NCBI GenBank assembly: GCA_905479945.1
Contig: CAJQOP010000059.1
Location: 62,001-126,000 of the forward strand
Source of the DNA: an uncultured Glaciecola sp.
GTDB lineage: Bacteria; Pseudomonadota; Gammaproteobacteria; Enterobacterales; Alteromonadaceae
DNA: 64,000 nucleotides
Reading direction: 5' to 3'
In this document: positions 53,864-63,700 of the stretch, one piece after another
How positions within the stretch are numbered: the first letter of the stretch is position 1
How the letters are laid out: each line of letters opens with the position of its first letter
The notes under the pieces: generated by a model
Database searches by the model: none
The model's input: the letters and a program-made list of their open reading frames with translations, nothing else
What the model was told of the DNA's origin: nothing
Translations under genes and position numbers: made by a program

Positions 53864-54451
53864 TTACTGATAAACCAATACACCGCGACGGTTTTGAGCA
53901 AATGCATACTCAGACGCGCCTTGAACTTCTGGCTTCTCTTCACCGTAAGAAACTACCGTTACTTGTGACGAGCTAACGCCCGCATTCATTAGGTAAGTTT
54001 CAACAGATTTCGCACGGCGTTCGCCAAGTGCGATGTTATATTCTGGCGTACCGCGGCTATCACAGTGACCTTCGATAACAATTGACTGACCTGAGTTTTT
54101 AACTAGATATGCAGCGTGCATGTCTAAAACTGGTAAGAAGTCTGCTTTAACTGATGCGCTGTCAAAGTCAAAATAAACAACTTGCTGACTTTCAAGTTTG
54201 TCTTTTTCAGCTTGCATCATGTCTTTTGCTTTTTGCATCTCAGCAGCGGCTGCTGCTTCAACACGACTTGCTTCAGCTGCGGCTGCTGCTGCGGCTGCTG
54301 CGTCAGCATCTGCTGCTTGTTGCGCTGCAACTTCTGCTGCACGGTTTGCTTCTGCAGCAATCTCTTCATCAGTTGGTCCTGACTTACATGCTGATAAAGT
54401 TAATAATGGCACAACAACCATAAGTGCTTTAAGTGTGTTTTTGTTTAACAT
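53864..54451 (-). CDS. pal: peptidoglycan-associated lipoprotein Pal
   Basis: A 195-residue outer-membrane lipoprotein with lipobox LSAC (Cys22) and a C-terminal OmpA-like peptidoglycan-binding domain (VVYFDFDSASVK, EGHCDSRGTPEYNIALGERRA). The linker at about 30-85 is strongly alanine-rich and probably helical (a run AAAAAAAAEA), longer than in Escherichia coli Pal. Confidence 0.96.
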   Translation of the reverse strand: MLNKNTLKALMVVVPLLTLSACKSGPTDEEIAAEANRAAEVAAQQAADADAAAAAAAAAEASRVEAAAAAEMQKAKDMMQAEKDKLESQQVVYFDFDSASVKADFLPVLDMHAAYLVKNSGQSIVIEGHCDSRGTPEYNIALGERRAKSVETYLMNAGVSSSQVTVVSYGEEKPEVQGASEYAFAQNRRGVLVYQ

Positions 54452-54484
54452 ACTAGTTCCTTTTTATATTTTTAAAAATTCAAT

Positions 54485-55867
54485 TTACAGTAAAAACGGC
54501 GACCAACTAGGAGATTTGACTTCCCCATCTGCCACCGGTTCTTTAAACGAGAAGCGTCCATCAAGTGAAACCCAAGACAATGTAGGCAATCCATTCTCCA
54601 TCGCGCTGTATATTATCATACTTCCATTCGGGGAAATACTAGGCGACTCGTCCAGATAAGTATTTGTCAGCACTAGCATGTCACCGTTTGTTAGGTCTTG
54701 CTTAGCTATATGGTAATTGCCTCTAGTGCGATTTACGATAACTAATTGCGAATTGTCGGGTGTAACCGCCCCCCCTAAATTCATTCCACCTTCAAATGTT
54801 AATCTACTTTTTCGGTTAGTTGCTAAATTTACTCGATAAATCTGCGGTTTACCACCCCGCTCTGAAGTAAATATCAAGCTTTTTCCATCTGGCGTCCATG
54901 ACGGCTCAGTATCAATTGCTCTGTTTCGCGTAATTCGAGTGAGACCTTTAGTTTGTAAATTCATTACATATATTTCAGGGTTTCCGTCCTTAGACAGCAC
55001 CATTGCTAGCTTCTTGCCGTCCGGAGAAAAATTTGGCGCACTGTTAATACCTGGAAAATCGGTCAATCTTGTCCGACTTGTCGTATAAATATCCTGTAAA
55101 AAAATTTGTGAACGTTTATTTTCAAAACTCACATAAGCAATAGTGTTGCCATTTGGCGACCATGTTGGAGACATTAATGGCTCAGGTGAAGACAATAAAG
55201 TGGTTGGATTTTGATTGTCGTAGTCAGCAATAACTAATCTGAATGGTTTTGGGTTGGTTTCACGATCCAATACTTTGATATAAGCGATGCGCGTTAAGAA
55301 GGCGCCACGCTGACCCGTGAGTTTTTCGTAAACGATATCGCTGATAATATGTGCGTATTGTCTAAAGTCGTCGCCATCAATGGTTTTAGAGCGCTTTTCG
55401 ATAATGTGATCACGACTTAATACTAATTTACCATCTTGAAGATTTTTCGATTGGCCGCCGGTTGCTTGAGCGCGCAACACATCAACAAGCTCAAAGGTAA
55501 CTAAAAACTGATTTAAGCCAGTGGCTTGAACACTGCCTACTAGCACCATGTCGATGCCTTTGTCGGCCCAAGCTTTGTAATTAACTTCACTGTCGGTAGT
55601 TGGAAACTGTGGCATCGAAGACATTTTCATGGGGCTGAACTTGCCGCTTCGCTGCAGATCTGAAGCAACTATCTCGCTTAAATTCTCAGGTAGGTTTACA
55701 TTGCCTAAGTATTTAAACGGCACAATGCCAATTGGCCGCGCAGAATCAGTGCCACCAGTGATGATTATTTCAGTAGTGGCTGCATTGGCTTGAGCGCTAA
55801 TGAAAACTAAAACAACAGCAGCAATACTGAAGTGTTTCTTCGTAAATTTGAGTAGCCAGGTCGACAT
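54485..55867 (-). CDS. tolB: Tol-Pal system protein TolB
   Basis: A 460-residue periplasmic protein. Signal peptide, an N-terminal alpha/beta domain, then a six-bladed propeller made of TolB repeats such as [31 protein letters not shown] and [15 protein letters not shown]. It binds Pal and TolA. The gap to tolA is 152 bases, longer than others in the cluster. Confidence 0.95.
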   Translation of the reverse strand: MSTWLLKFTKKHFSIAAVVLVFISAQANAATTEIIITGGTDSARPIGIVPFKYLGNVNLPENLSEIVASDLQRSGKFSPMKMSSMPQFPTTDSEVNYKAWADKGIDMVLVGSVQATGLNQFLVTFELVDVLRAQATGGQSKNLQDGKLVLSRDHIIEKRSKTIDGDDFRQYAHIISDIVYEKLTGQRGAFLTRIAYIKVLDRETNPKPFRLVIADYDNQNPTTLLSSPEPLMSPTWSPNGNTIAYVSFENKRSQIFLQDIYTTSRTRLTDFPGINSAPNFSPDGKKLAMVLSKDGNPEIYVMNLQTKGLTRITRNRAIDTEPSWTPDGKSLIFTSERGGKPQIYRVNLATNRKSRLTFEGGMNLGGAVTPDNSQLVIVNRTRGNYHIAKQDLTNGDMLVLTNTYLDESPSISPNGSMIIYSAMENGLPTLSWVSLDGRFSFKEPVADGEVKSPSWSPFLL

Positions 55868-56019
55868 AAATATAGATAGTCCCGTAGTCGTTATAATTGA
55901 TTTAAGTAACTAATATTTTTCTTACTAGTCGTTCGCACTTTTTCTTACTTGTAATGTTTGGCATTGCCTGTCAGCGCTTATTCTTGTTAAGTGATAACTA
56001 GTAGCACCAAGTATCTGCC

Positions 56020-56880
56020 TTATTCGTTTACCCATACTAAGGTCACGTCTCTTAGTTTTGCATTTACATCTTTATCCGCTGGCATTGGCAATGTTCCGGC
56101 TCGCAGCGCTGCTGAACGCAATGTTAAACAAAGTGAATCGTCACCTTTACCAACCGCATCCAAGACTAAACCGTTTGACGCTATACGCACCTGTAAGCGG
56201 CAAGATTTTCCAGCGACACTCCCCGTGGTAATTAAGTTTTGTTCAATACGTGCCTTAATTTTACCTGTTGCTATTTGCAACTCAGACAAAATCTGGCGCT
56301 GCCTGCGTTCATTCCTTTCGGCTTGTTCTCCTTGCAGTTGCTTTTGCATCGCGTTGTCTTGTTGAGCACGTTCTTTCGCCAATTTATCTTGTCGCTCTTT
56401 TTCTGCTTTATCCTGCTTATTCTTCTCAGCTGTTAGACGCGCTTTTTCTTTTAACGCATTTTCTTTGCGTACCTGTTCTTCTTTGCGTTTTTTGTCTTGA
56501 GCAACTTTTAATCGTTTGGCTTTGTCTCTTTCTGCTTGTTTTCGCTTTTCATTTTTACGCTTGTTCTCTGCTACTTGATTGCGCTTTCGTTTTGCCGCAG
56601 CTTCAGCCTGTTGCTTTTCGAGTTTATTCTGCTGCAACACATTGCTATCAATAAAGGTCGCCGCAATAATATTTGGCGCCTGCGTATCTTTATTTCCAGT
56701 CGCAAGATCGACTGGTTTGGATGAAAATTCAAAACTCAACAATAACGACAGCACTAATAATAAATGCGCACCACCTGACAGCAAAAAGGACTTATGTTTT
56801 GCGAAAAACGACATGCCATCGTCTTGCTCAGGACGGCCATCGGTTTTATTATCCGGTGCATTAGGCGTATCAGGTTTCAT
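56020..56880 (-). CDS. tolA: cell-envelope integrity protein TolA
   Basis: A 286-residue inner-membrane protein. A short cytoplasmic part, one helix (about 32-50), a long Lys/Gln/Glu-rich helical domain (about 85-190) and a C-terminal domain with GKSCRLQVRIASNGLVLD. The start overlaps the tolR stop by 11 bases. It transmits proton-motive force from TolQR to TolB-Pal. Confidence 0.92.
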   Translation of the reverse strand: MKPDTPNAPDNKTDGRPEQDDGMSFFAKHKSFLLSGGAHLLLVLSLLLSFEFSSKPVDLATGNKDTQAPNIIAATFIDSNVLQQNKLEKQQAEAAAKRKRNQVAENKRKNEKRKQAERDKAKRLKVAQDKKRKEEQVRKENALKEKARLTAEKNKQDKAEKERQDKLAKERAQQDNAMQKQLQGEQAERNERRQRQILSELQIATGKIKARIEQNLITTGSVAGKSCRLQVRIASNGLVLDAVGKGDDSLCLTLRSAALRAGTLPMPADKDVNAKLRDVTLVWVNE

Positions 56881-57292
56881 TAGGATCCGTCATCAATCCA
56901 ACCGAAGGGGCTCCTGCATTTTGCAATAGCACCATTAGCTCAACTACTTTTTCATAGTTAACTTTACCATCGCCATTTACCACAACAGGAATGTTCGGCG
57001 TTTGCGCTAGTTTTGCTTGCACAAGTGCAGCGACATCGACACCGGTTAGCACATCATCAGGGTTGTCCCCAATGTTAAGAAAGTACTGACCATTAGCATC
57101 AATCGACACAATCAACATGTCTTCTTCTTCAGTATCAATGGTTTTTGCATCGGCTTTTGGTAAGTCGACTTTCACACCTTGCGTGACAGCCGTTGCCGTT
57201 GCCATAAAAATAACCAACAGCACCAACATCACGTCGATGTATGGCACCACGTTTATTTCCGATACTGGCTTTCTGCGTTTTCTAACAAACAT
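56870..57292 (-). CDS. tolR: Tol-Pal system protein TolR
   Basis: A 140-residue ExbD/TolR protein with one N-terminal helix containing the essential Asp (INVVPYIDVMLVLLVIF). Periplasmic domain follows. It partners TolQ to energise TolA. Confidence 0.95.
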   Translation of the reverse strand: MFVRKRRKPVSEINVVPYIDVMLVLLVIFMATATAVTQGVKVDLPKADAKTIDTEEEDMLIVSIDANGQYFLNIGDNPDDVLTGVDVAALVQAKLAQTPNIPVVVNGDGKVNYEKVVELMVLLQNAGAPSVGLMTDPNET

Positions 57293-57330
57293 TTCATTCC
57301 TCTCTATTCAGCTAAATAATCAGGTACTGA

Positions 57331-58023
57331 CTACTGTGCCTGTTGACTAGAGGACGCCATATTCTGGCGGTTTAATATCGCTGAAAATTCTTCCATGAAG
57401 TTGCCGTAATTATTTTCAAGCTTTTCAACGCTATGACTGAACCGGTTATAAGCAACAACAGCTGGAATAGCGGCGAACAAACCAATGGCGGTGGCGATAA
57501 GTGCTTCTGCAATACCCGGAGCAACCATGGCTAAGGTCGCTTGTTTAACTTGACCAAGGGCAATGAATGAATTCATGATCCCCCAGACCGTGCCTAACAA
57601 ACCAACATAAGGAGAAATAGAACCTACCGTTGCCAAAAATGGCAGCCGTGCTTCTAGCTCATCAACTTCACGCGACATGGTAACGCGCATAGAACGGTAA
57701 GTACCATCCATAATAGCTTCGCCAACAGCACCTGAGGTTTTGCGCAGACGAACGTATTCTTTAAAGCCTGAACAAAATATAAGAGACAAACCGGTTAATT
57801 GAGCGCGCGCCGACAACTCTTGGTAGAGTTTGTTTAGATCGGCACCTGACCAAAACTTATCTTCGAAGGTTTTCACTTCTTTGGTCGCTGCTTTTAATAC
57901 GGAGTTACGTTGAAAAATGAATGCCCATGAAACTACCGAGGTGGTTAGTAACAACAGCATAATAAATTGCACAACAATACTTGCTTCTAAAAACAAGTGG
58001 AGGATAGACATTTCAGACGGCAC
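57331..58023 (-). CDS. tolQ: Tol-Pal system protein TolQ
   Basis: A 230-residue ExbB/TolQ proton-channel subunit with three membrane helices and the conserved [14 protein letters not shown] and [27 protein letters not shown] region. The GTG start at 58023 is supported by AGGGA 8 bases upstream and by N-terminal similarity to known TolQ proteins. It overlaps ybgC by 11 bases. Confidence 0.95.
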   Translation of the reverse strand: MPSEMSILHLFLEASIVVQFIMLLLLTTSVVSWAFIFQRNSVLKAATKEVKTFEDKFWSGADLNKLYQELSARAQLTGLSLIFCSGFKEYVRLRKTSGAVGEAIMDGTYRSMRVTMSREVDELEARLPFLATVGSISPYVGLLGTVWGIMNSFIALGQVKQATLAMVAPGIAEALIATAIGLFAAIPAVVAYNRFSHSVEKLENNYGNFMEEFSAILNRQNMASSSQQAQ

Positions 58024-58522
58024 GTTTTATTTCCCTTAATATAAAGTCCGGAATAGCAATGGGTTTCATTCTTCCCAAATCAACACAGGCTACTCTTACT
58101 TCAGCGCTAACGAGTAGTTCTTTAGTTCTACTCTTAATATTTTTATTATTAGTATCATTTTTATTTGTATATAAATCGTTTTTTATATCTGCATTCGTGT
58201 CGACATTGATGTCATGATCGATCACGCGGTAAGCATGCTGTTGAAACAGGATACTAGCCCGCCTTAATTCTACTACTTGGCAGCTAATACTCAACATATC
58301 ATTGAACACAGCAGCCTTACTATTTTTCATAGTTAGGTCTTTGACGACAAAACCTACATTTTGTTCCAATAAACTTTGCTGTTCTATGCCTAAGTCTCTC
58401 AGCCATTCGGTTCGTGAGCGCTCCATGAACTTTAAATAATTAGTATGATAAACAATGCCACCCGCATCGGTGTCTTCGTAATATACACGTACAGGGATAG
58501 AAAAAGGCTCACTTTTGTGCAA
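58013..58522 (-). CDS. ybgC: acyl-CoA thioesterase YbgC with internal insertion
   Basis: A 169-residue hotdog-fold thioesterase. The catalytic segment [22 protein letters not shown] is intact in its key residues (Asp near 17, His26). Standard YbgC is about 135 residues. Here residues about 105-133 form an extra Asn/Asp/Lys/Thr-rich stretch (for example [10 protein letters not shown]) between two core strands, encoded by AT-rich DNA. It starts the tol-pal operon and overlaps tolQ. Confidence 0.9.
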   Translation of the reverse strand: MHKSEPFSIPVRVYYEDTDAGGIVYHTNYLKFMERSRTEWLRDLGIEQQSLLEQNVGFVVKDLTMKNSKAAVFNDMLSISCQVVELRRASILFQQHAYRVIDHDINVDTNADIKNDLYTNKNDTNNKNIKSRTKELLVSAEVRVACVDLGRMKPIAIPDFILREIKRAV

Positions 58523-58694
58523 AAAAACACTCCTTTTAGCTTAGATTTTGTATAGCAAAAAAAATAAAGATAATGAAAAAAAAGGGTCACATGTAAACAA
58601 ATATTAACACAAGCCTAGCATACTCGATAAACTAGAATTCTACTCGCAACTGATAGGATTAGAAAAACTAATCCAATCTAAAAGTTTTTCTCGT

Positions 58695-58722
58695 TTGATA
58701 TCTCATCCGATCTGTTTAAAAT
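58695..58722 (+). promoter_or_regulatory. candidate sigma-70 promoter for a plus-strand RNA
   Basis: TTGATA (58695-58700), 16-base spacer, TAAAAT (58717-58722). Plus strand, with no plus-strand gene downstream before a strong terminator at 58824. Confidence 0.45.
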
Positions 58723-58728
58723 ACGGGT

Positions 58729-58850
58729 CACTTAAAGAGCTCCTGCAACCATATTCTTAAATGTTGTTAGATTTCATTATGTTTCCTGATAACAGTTTTT
58801 CTTCCGATTTACTTGTTGTTTTTGCCCACGTATTGCGTGGGCTTTTTTTT
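58729..58850 (+). ncRNA. candidate small RNA between ybgC and ruvB
   Basis: Inferred transcript of about 120 bases from the promoter above to the terminator at 58824-58850. No matching protein is supported. It contains CTCCT near its 5' end, which could pair with ribosome sites, and U-rich single-stranded stretches before the terminator as in Hfq-dependent RNAs. Exact ends are estimates. Confidence 0.45.
58824..58850 (+). terminator. strong orphan rho-independent terminator
   Basis: GCCCACG and CGTGGGC form a perfect 7-bp stem with a 5-base loop (TATTG), then eight T. It is oriented for plus-strand transcription, but both flanking genes (ybgC, ruvB) are on the minus strand. Confidence 0.85.
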
Positions 58851-58867
58851 GTCTGATGCTTTTTATC

Positions 58868-59878
58868 CTAATCAATTATTGGACGCGTTAAGCCAAAATG
58901 CGAATAAGCATGCTGAGTCGCTATTCTTCCGCGTGGCGTGCGCTGCAAAAAGCCTTGCTGGATAAGGTATGGTTCAATAACATCTTCTATTGTTTCTTTT
59001 TCTTCACCAATGGCGGCGGCAATGTTATCAAGGCCAACAGGGCCTCCCATGAATTTCTCGATAATTGCTAGTAACAATTTACGATCCATAAAGTCGAAAC
59101 CTTGATCATCAACATCCAGCATATCTAGGGCTAAACCAGCAACTTTTTCGTTAATATTTCCATCGGCTTTTATTTCTGCATAATCACGCACTCTGCGTAA
59201 TAGTCTATTCGCAATTCTAGGCGTGCCGCGTGAGCGCTTGGCAACTTCAAATGCGCCCTCTTTTTCCATTTGCAGATTCAAATAAGACGCGCTGCGCTGA
59301 ATAATGTCAGTCAGATCAGTTACATTATAAAATTCTAATCGTTGCACAATACCGAATCTATCGCGAAGTGGAGAAGTTAAAGACCCCGCGCGCGTTGTCG
59401 CCCCAATTAAGGTGAAAGGAGGAAGATCAAGTTTAATGCTCCGTGCAGCCGGACCTTCACCAATCATAATATCAAGTTGATAGTCTTCCATTGCAGGGTA
59501 AAGAATCTCCTCTACCACGGGGCTCAATCGATGAATTTCATCAATGAACAAAACGTCGTTTTCTTCTAAATTAGTAAGTAGTGCAGCAAGATCACCGGCT
59601 TTTTCTAATACTGGGCCGGAGGTGGTTTTAATATTCACTCCCATTTCATTGGCAACGATATAAGCTAGGGTTGTTTTACCTAGTCCTGGAGGACCAAATA
59701 TTAAGAGATGATCGAGTGCATCACTTCTGTTGCGTGCTGCTTGGATGAAAATCTCCATTTGTTCGCAAACATGGTCTTGACCGGTATAGTCGCTGAGCAT
59801 TTTGGGACGTATTGCACGATCAATAATTTCGTCTTCTGGGTCTGCGCTTGCTTCTACGAGTCGATCAGCTTCAATCAT
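58868..59878 (-). CDS. ruvB: Holliday junction branch-migration ATPase RuvB
   Basis: A 336-residue AAA+ helicase. Walker [12 protein letters not shown], Walker B DEIHR, and the C-terminal winged helix with TPRGRIAT. With RuvA and RuvC it resolves Holliday junctions. Confidence 0.97.
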   Translation of the reverse strand: MIEADRLVEASADPEDEIIDRAIRPKMLSDYTGQDHVCEQMEIFIQAARNRSDALDHLLIFGPPGLGKTTLAYIVANEMGVNIKTTSGPVLEKAGDLAALLTNLEENDVLFIDEIHRLSPVVEEILYPAMEDYQLDIMIGEGPAARSIKLDLPPFTLIGATTRAGSLTSPLRDRFGIVQRLEFYNVTDLTDIIQRSASYLNLQMEKEGAFEVAKRSRGTPRIANRLLRRVRDYAEIKADGNINEKVAGLALDMLDVDDQGFDFMDRKLLLAIIEKFMGGPVGLDNIAAAIGEEKETIEDVIEPYLIQQGFLQRTPRGRIATQHAYSHFGLTRPIID

Positions 59879-59948
59879 GCTTGTTGTTCCTTATTACCGC
59901 TGTATTGAGCATTAGGCATTCTTTTAAGACCGTTCACAAGAGCATTCA

Positions 59949-60578
59949 CTAGATCATTGCCTTGAGTGATTCTCTGATCACTTGCTCACTTGTCATGCCT
60001 TCAGTATAAATCTGTTTGATTACCTTTTCTGCCTGCATTGGCTTGTAGCCTAATGCCTGCAATGCGCTAAGTGCTTCATCTTTAGCATGCGCCGAACCGT
60101 GTAGTGTAGGTCTTTGGATAAGGTTGTTGGTGCCTGATGTTGCTGAGCTATCGAAATGCGCGTCGGAGCGTGAAAGCTTCTCTAGTTTGTCTTTTAGTTC
60201 AACAACTAAACGCTCTGCCGTCTTTTTACCAACGCCTGGTAATTTAACCAAATTAGTAATGTCTTCATGGATAATACATTGCACAAAGTCTTGTGCTGAC
60301 ATACCAGAAAGAATCGTACAAGCAAGTTTGGGCCCTACACCATTTGCTTTTATTAACTCGCGAAACAGCGCGCGCTCTGAGGTATCCGAAAACCCAAATA
60401 GCAACTGTGCATCTTCTCGCACAACAAAATGAGTGTATATGGTAGCCACTTCACCAATATTGGGAAGTTGATAAAAGCTGGTCATAGGCAATTGAATTTC
60501 ATAGCCAACACCGTTAACGTCAACCAGCACATCCGGCGGTGTTTTATCTATCAATGTACCTTTAATTCTGCCAATCAT
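59949..60578 (-). CDS. ruvA: Holliday junction DNA-binding protein RuvA
   Basis: A 209-residue protein: N-terminal OB fold ([12 protein letters not shown]...), two helix-hairpin-helix motifs ([21 protein letters not shown]) and a C-terminal RuvB-binding domain ([20 protein letters not shown]). 70 bases upstream of ruvB. Confidence 0.97.
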   Translation of the reverse strand: MIGRIKGTLIDKTPPDVLVDVNGVGYEIQLPMTSFYQLPNIGEVATIYTHFVVREDAQLLFGFSDTSERALFRELIKANGVGPKLACTILSGMSAQDFVQCIIHEDITNLVKLPGVGKKTAERLVVELKDKLEKLSRSDAHFDSSATSGTNNLIQRPTLHGSAHAKDEALSALQALGYKPMQAEKVIKQIYTEGMTSEQVIRESLKAMI

Positions 60579-60694
60579 ACGTTTGCTATCCTGCCTTTAT
60601 TATTATTTTAGGTGCTAAACTTTTAAGTGCCATTCTTTTAATTGCTGATGCTTTAAATCTTTCTGGTGTTATGAATCCTAAACCTGTCGTGAGT

Positions 60695-61219
60695 TTATTT
60701 ACGCAATCGACCACGCACCGTTTTCGACGCTTTACCGGCCATCTTTATTAAGCTTTGATTTGTATGAATATGACATAAAGCTACGGCTAATGCATCAGCC
60801 GCATCGGCTTGAGGCGTGGCGTTAAGTCTTAATAAATTCTTCACCATATGTTGAACCTGCGCTTTGTCTGCAGCGCCCGTGCCTACAACTGACTGCTTAA
60901 TTTGTCTGGCTGAATATTCAGCTACGGGAAGATCAAAATTGGTTGCTGCAACAATTGCTGCTCCACGAGCTTGGCCTAGCTTTAATGCGGAGTCAGGGTT
61001 TTTTGCCATGAATACTTGCTCAATCGCAAATTCAGTCGGCGCGAACTGCGTGATAATTTCACTCACGCTGTCAAAAATACGCTTCAAACGAATAGATAAC
61101 TCATCATGGGTTAAACGAATACAGCCACTGCCTAAATAACTGGCTTTGCCGCCAGTCACTTTAATAACACCGTAACCTGTAATTCTTGAACCTGGGTCAA
61201 TGCCTAAAATAATTGCCAT
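60695..61219 (-). CDS. ruvC: crossover junction endonuclease RuvC
   Basis: A 174-residue RNase H-like nuclease. The first catalytic Asp is in GIDPGS, the Glu in [10 protein letters not shown], and the C-terminal [12 protein letters not shown] carries the last acids. It resolves Holliday junctions. It starts 3 bases after the nudB stop. Confidence 0.97.
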   Translation of the reverse strand: MAIILGIDPGSRITGYGVIKVTGGKASYLGSGCIRLTHDELSIRLKRIFDSVSEIITQFAPTEFAIEQVFMAKNPDSALKLGQARGAAIVAATNFDLPVAEYSARQIKQSVVGTGAADKAQVQHMVKNLLRLNATPQADAADALAVALCHIHTNQSLIKMAGKASKTVRGRLRK

Positions 61220-61222
61220 GAA

Positions 61223-61699
61223 TCAATCCGGTACAAATTGCGCAATAGCGTCACGGTTGGTCTTTGACCAAACTCGCTGCATTGCTTCTTGTTTACCTAA
61301 CCATTCATACGCAGTGTGCTCTGTCATTATAATCGGCGAACCGCTAGGCACTTTAACGCTGAACACATACTCGTTGTTGAATTCAGTACCCTCGGGGTAG
61401 CGACTAAGCCATACGGAGCGAATGCGATATTGATTAACCTGGCGACAGTCTACTATAGAATTCGAAGCCTTTGACATTGTAATGCCAGTTTCCTCTGCCA
61501 ATTCTCGAAATGCCGCATCTAAAGGTATTTCCCCAAGTTCAATAGTACCTGTAACAGATTGCCAAAAATCGGCATCATCATCACGCTGCATCACCAGAAC
61601 TTGATTGTGTTCATCTCTGATCACAACCAAGACTGATTCAGGGCGTTTAAGTTTAACTGTTACGCCGGCACTACTAGATATTTTTGGGGCAGTATTCAG
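61223..61699 (-). CDS. nudB: dihydroneopterin triphosphate diphosphatase NudB, probable CTG start
   Basis: A Nudix hydrolase of folate synthesis. The Nudix box is GTIELGEIPLDAAFRELAEETGI, preceded by FWQSVTG. Family similarity starts upstream of the first conventional codon (TTG at 61630), at KRPESVLVVI. Between the preceding in-frame stop and that point the only start-like codon apart from ATA is CTG at 61699, with AGGA 7 bases upstream. This gives 158 residues, near the family length. The start is inferred; the gene itself is secure. Confidence 0.88.
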   Translation of the reverse strand: MNTAPKISSSAGVTVKLKRPESVLVVIRDEHNQVLVMQRDDDADFWQSVTGTIELGEIPLDAAFRELAEETGITMSKASNSIVDCRQVNQYRIRSVWLSRYPEGTEFNNEYVFSVKVPSGSPIIMTEHTAYEWLGKQEAMQRVWSKTNRDAIAQFVPD

Positions 61700-61708
61700 T
61701 GTATTTTC

Positions 61709-63493
61709 CTATTTACTGACGTCTTTCGTGCTTTCGTCTTTTACGATAGCTGTGGCGATGGATAATTCAGCTAACTGCGCCGGATTCGCAAATCCAGGTG
61801 CATTGGTTAATGGGCAAGCTGCCGTAGTCGTTTTAGGAAACGCCATAACATCGCGAATAGATTCAGCCCCCGTCATCAACATTACCATCCTGTCGAGGCC
61901 AAATGCCAAGCCAGCGTGCGGTGGAGCGCCGTATCGTAGTGCTTCAAGTAAGAATCCAAACTTCTCGTTTGCTTCTTCATCAGTAATACCAAGGAGTTCA
62001 AATACAGTGGCCTGCATATCCATATTGTGTATACGAACCGAACCTCCACCTAGCTCAACGCCATTTAAAACCATGTCATAGGCATTTGATAAGGCGGCGC
62101 CAGGATCGGCTTTAAGCGTTTCGATACTGCTATCGCGTGGTGCGGTGAACGGATGATGTAGCGCATAAAACTGACCATCAACTTCTTCAAACATAGGGAA
62201 GTCGACAACCCATAATGGTTTCCACTCACCCTCCAATAATTCGAAGTCTTCACCGAGTTTAATGCGAAGTGCTCCCATCGCATCAGTCACAACGCTTTTG
62301 CTGTCAGCACCAAACAATAAGATGTCACCAGTTTGTGCTTTAGTTTTTTCAAGCAATGCCATAATGCTGGCTTCGTCAAAGAACTTTAAGATTGGCGACT
62401 GCAAGCCTTCAAGGCCTAGGCTTAAGTCGTTCACTTTTATCCATGCCAAGCCTTTAGCACCATAAATGCCAACAAATTTTCCATATTCGTCAATATTCTT
62501 GCGTGATAAGGAGTTTCCACCGGGCACTCTAATAGCAGCTACACGACCTTTCTCATCGTTTGCAGGGCCACTGAATACCTTGAAATCTATGCTCTTAACA
62601 ATGTCATCCACATCGACTAATTCGAGCGGGTTACGTAAATCAGGTTTATCACTACCGTAGCGCTGCATTGCATCTGCATAGCTCATCGTTGGGAAATCAC
62701 CCAGTTCGACATTCAATAACTTGGAAAATAATGAACGCATCATCTTTTCAGTAATAGCCATTACCTGCTCAGCATCTAAAAAGGTGGTTTCGATATCTAT
62801 TTGAGTAAATTCTGGTTGGCGATCAGCGCGTAAATCTTCATCACGGAAGCACTTTACGATTTGATAATATTTGTCCATGCCAGACATCATCAGCAATTGC
62901 TTAAACAATTGTGGCGACTGCGGCAATGCAAAAAACTGCCCTTTATGTGTGCGGCTTGGCACTAAATAATCACGCGCCCCCTCTGGTGTAGCTTTGGTCA
63001 GAATGGGTGTTTCAATATCCAAAAATTCTGCATCTTCAAGAAAACGTCTAACCGCAGCGGTTACTTTTGAACGGAAAACCAAACGTTGAGTCATCAAAGG
63101 ACGACGTAAATCTAAATAGCGATATTTTAAACGTTGCTCTTCAGAGTTATCTTGATTCGAATCTAATGGCAGAGCCGGCGCACTATTGAAAATAGAAAGT
63201 TCTTTACCTAATACTTCAATTTCGCCGGTTTTCATGTCTTTGTTCACTTGCGAATCAGGACGCATACGCACCAAACCAGTGATCGCGACACAAAACTCAG
63301 CTCGCAAAGTACCAGCAAGTTTGAAGGTGTCGGCTGTGTCCGGATCGATAACAACCTGCACCAGACCTTCGCGATCACGTAGGTCAATAAAAATTACGCC
63401 GCCTAAATCACGTCTTTTGTTTACCCAGCCATAAAGCGTAACTTCTTTATTTGCATAACTTGCATCGATATTTCCACAGTAATCTGTGCGCAT
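61709..63493 (-). CDS. aspS: aspartyl-tRNA synthetase
   Basis: A 594-residue class II synthetase. N-terminal OB anticodon domain ([22 protein letters not shown]), the catalytic core with [13 protein letters not shown] and [18 protein letters not shown], and the motif 3 [15 protein letters not shown]. Bacterial GAD insertion is present. It charges tRNA-Asp. Confidence 0.97.
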   Translation of the reverse strand: MRTDYCGNIDASYANKEVTLYGWVNKRRDLGGVIFIDLRDREGLVQVVIDPDTADTFKLAGTLRAEFCVAITGLVRMRPDSQVNKDMKTGEIEVLGKELSIFNSAPALPLDSNQDNSEEQRLKYRYLDLRRPLMTQRLVFRSKVTAAVRRFLEDAEFLDIETPILTKATPEGARDYLVPSRTHKGQFFALPQSPQLFKQLLMMSGMDKYYQIVKCFRDEDLRADRQPEFTQIDIETTFLDAEQVMAITEKMMRSLFSKLLNVELGDFPTMSYADAMQRYGSDKPDLRNPLELVDVDDIVKSIDFKVFSGPANDEKGRVAAIRVPGGNSLSRKNIDEYGKFVGIYGAKGLAWIKVNDLSLGLEGLQSPILKFFDEASIMALLEKTKAQTGDILLFGADSKSVVTDAMGALRIKLGEDFELLEGEWKPLWVVDFPMFEEVDGQFYALHHPFTAPRDSSIETLKADPGAALSNAYDMVLNGVELGGGSVRIHNMDMQATVFELLGITDEEANEKFGFLLEALRYGAPPHAGLAFGLDRMVMLMTGAESIRDVMAFPKTTTAACPLTNAPGFANPAQLAELSIATAIVKDESTKDVSK

Positions 63494-63700
63494 AAACTTT
63501 TTCCCAATAGTGCTAATTGTTTTGTGTATCTACTGATACTAATCTGAATTGACTCGGCCACTTAGTTGAAGCCAATGAAAGCGCGAAATTATAAACTAAA
63601 CAGGGAGGATTCTAAACGGCAGAATCAATATAATCGCGAAGTAATTGCTACAATTGAGTGCTAAGCACCAGAATAGCAAAAAGCGTGCTCATCAATTGAG

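Noticed and set aside
54154-54659. Several plus-strand frames opposite pal and tolB
   Set aside because: They arise from the alanine-codon repeat of pal read on the opposite strand; poly-Leu/Cys/Ala translations are typical shadows.
56239-56929. Plus-strand frames opposite tolA
   Set aside because: Shadows of the Lys/Glu-rich tolA helix; hydrophobic low-complexity translations.
58761-58856. 32-codon frame inside the candidate small RNA
   Set aside because: No ribosome site, and it reads through a strong terminator; kept only as an alternative reading.
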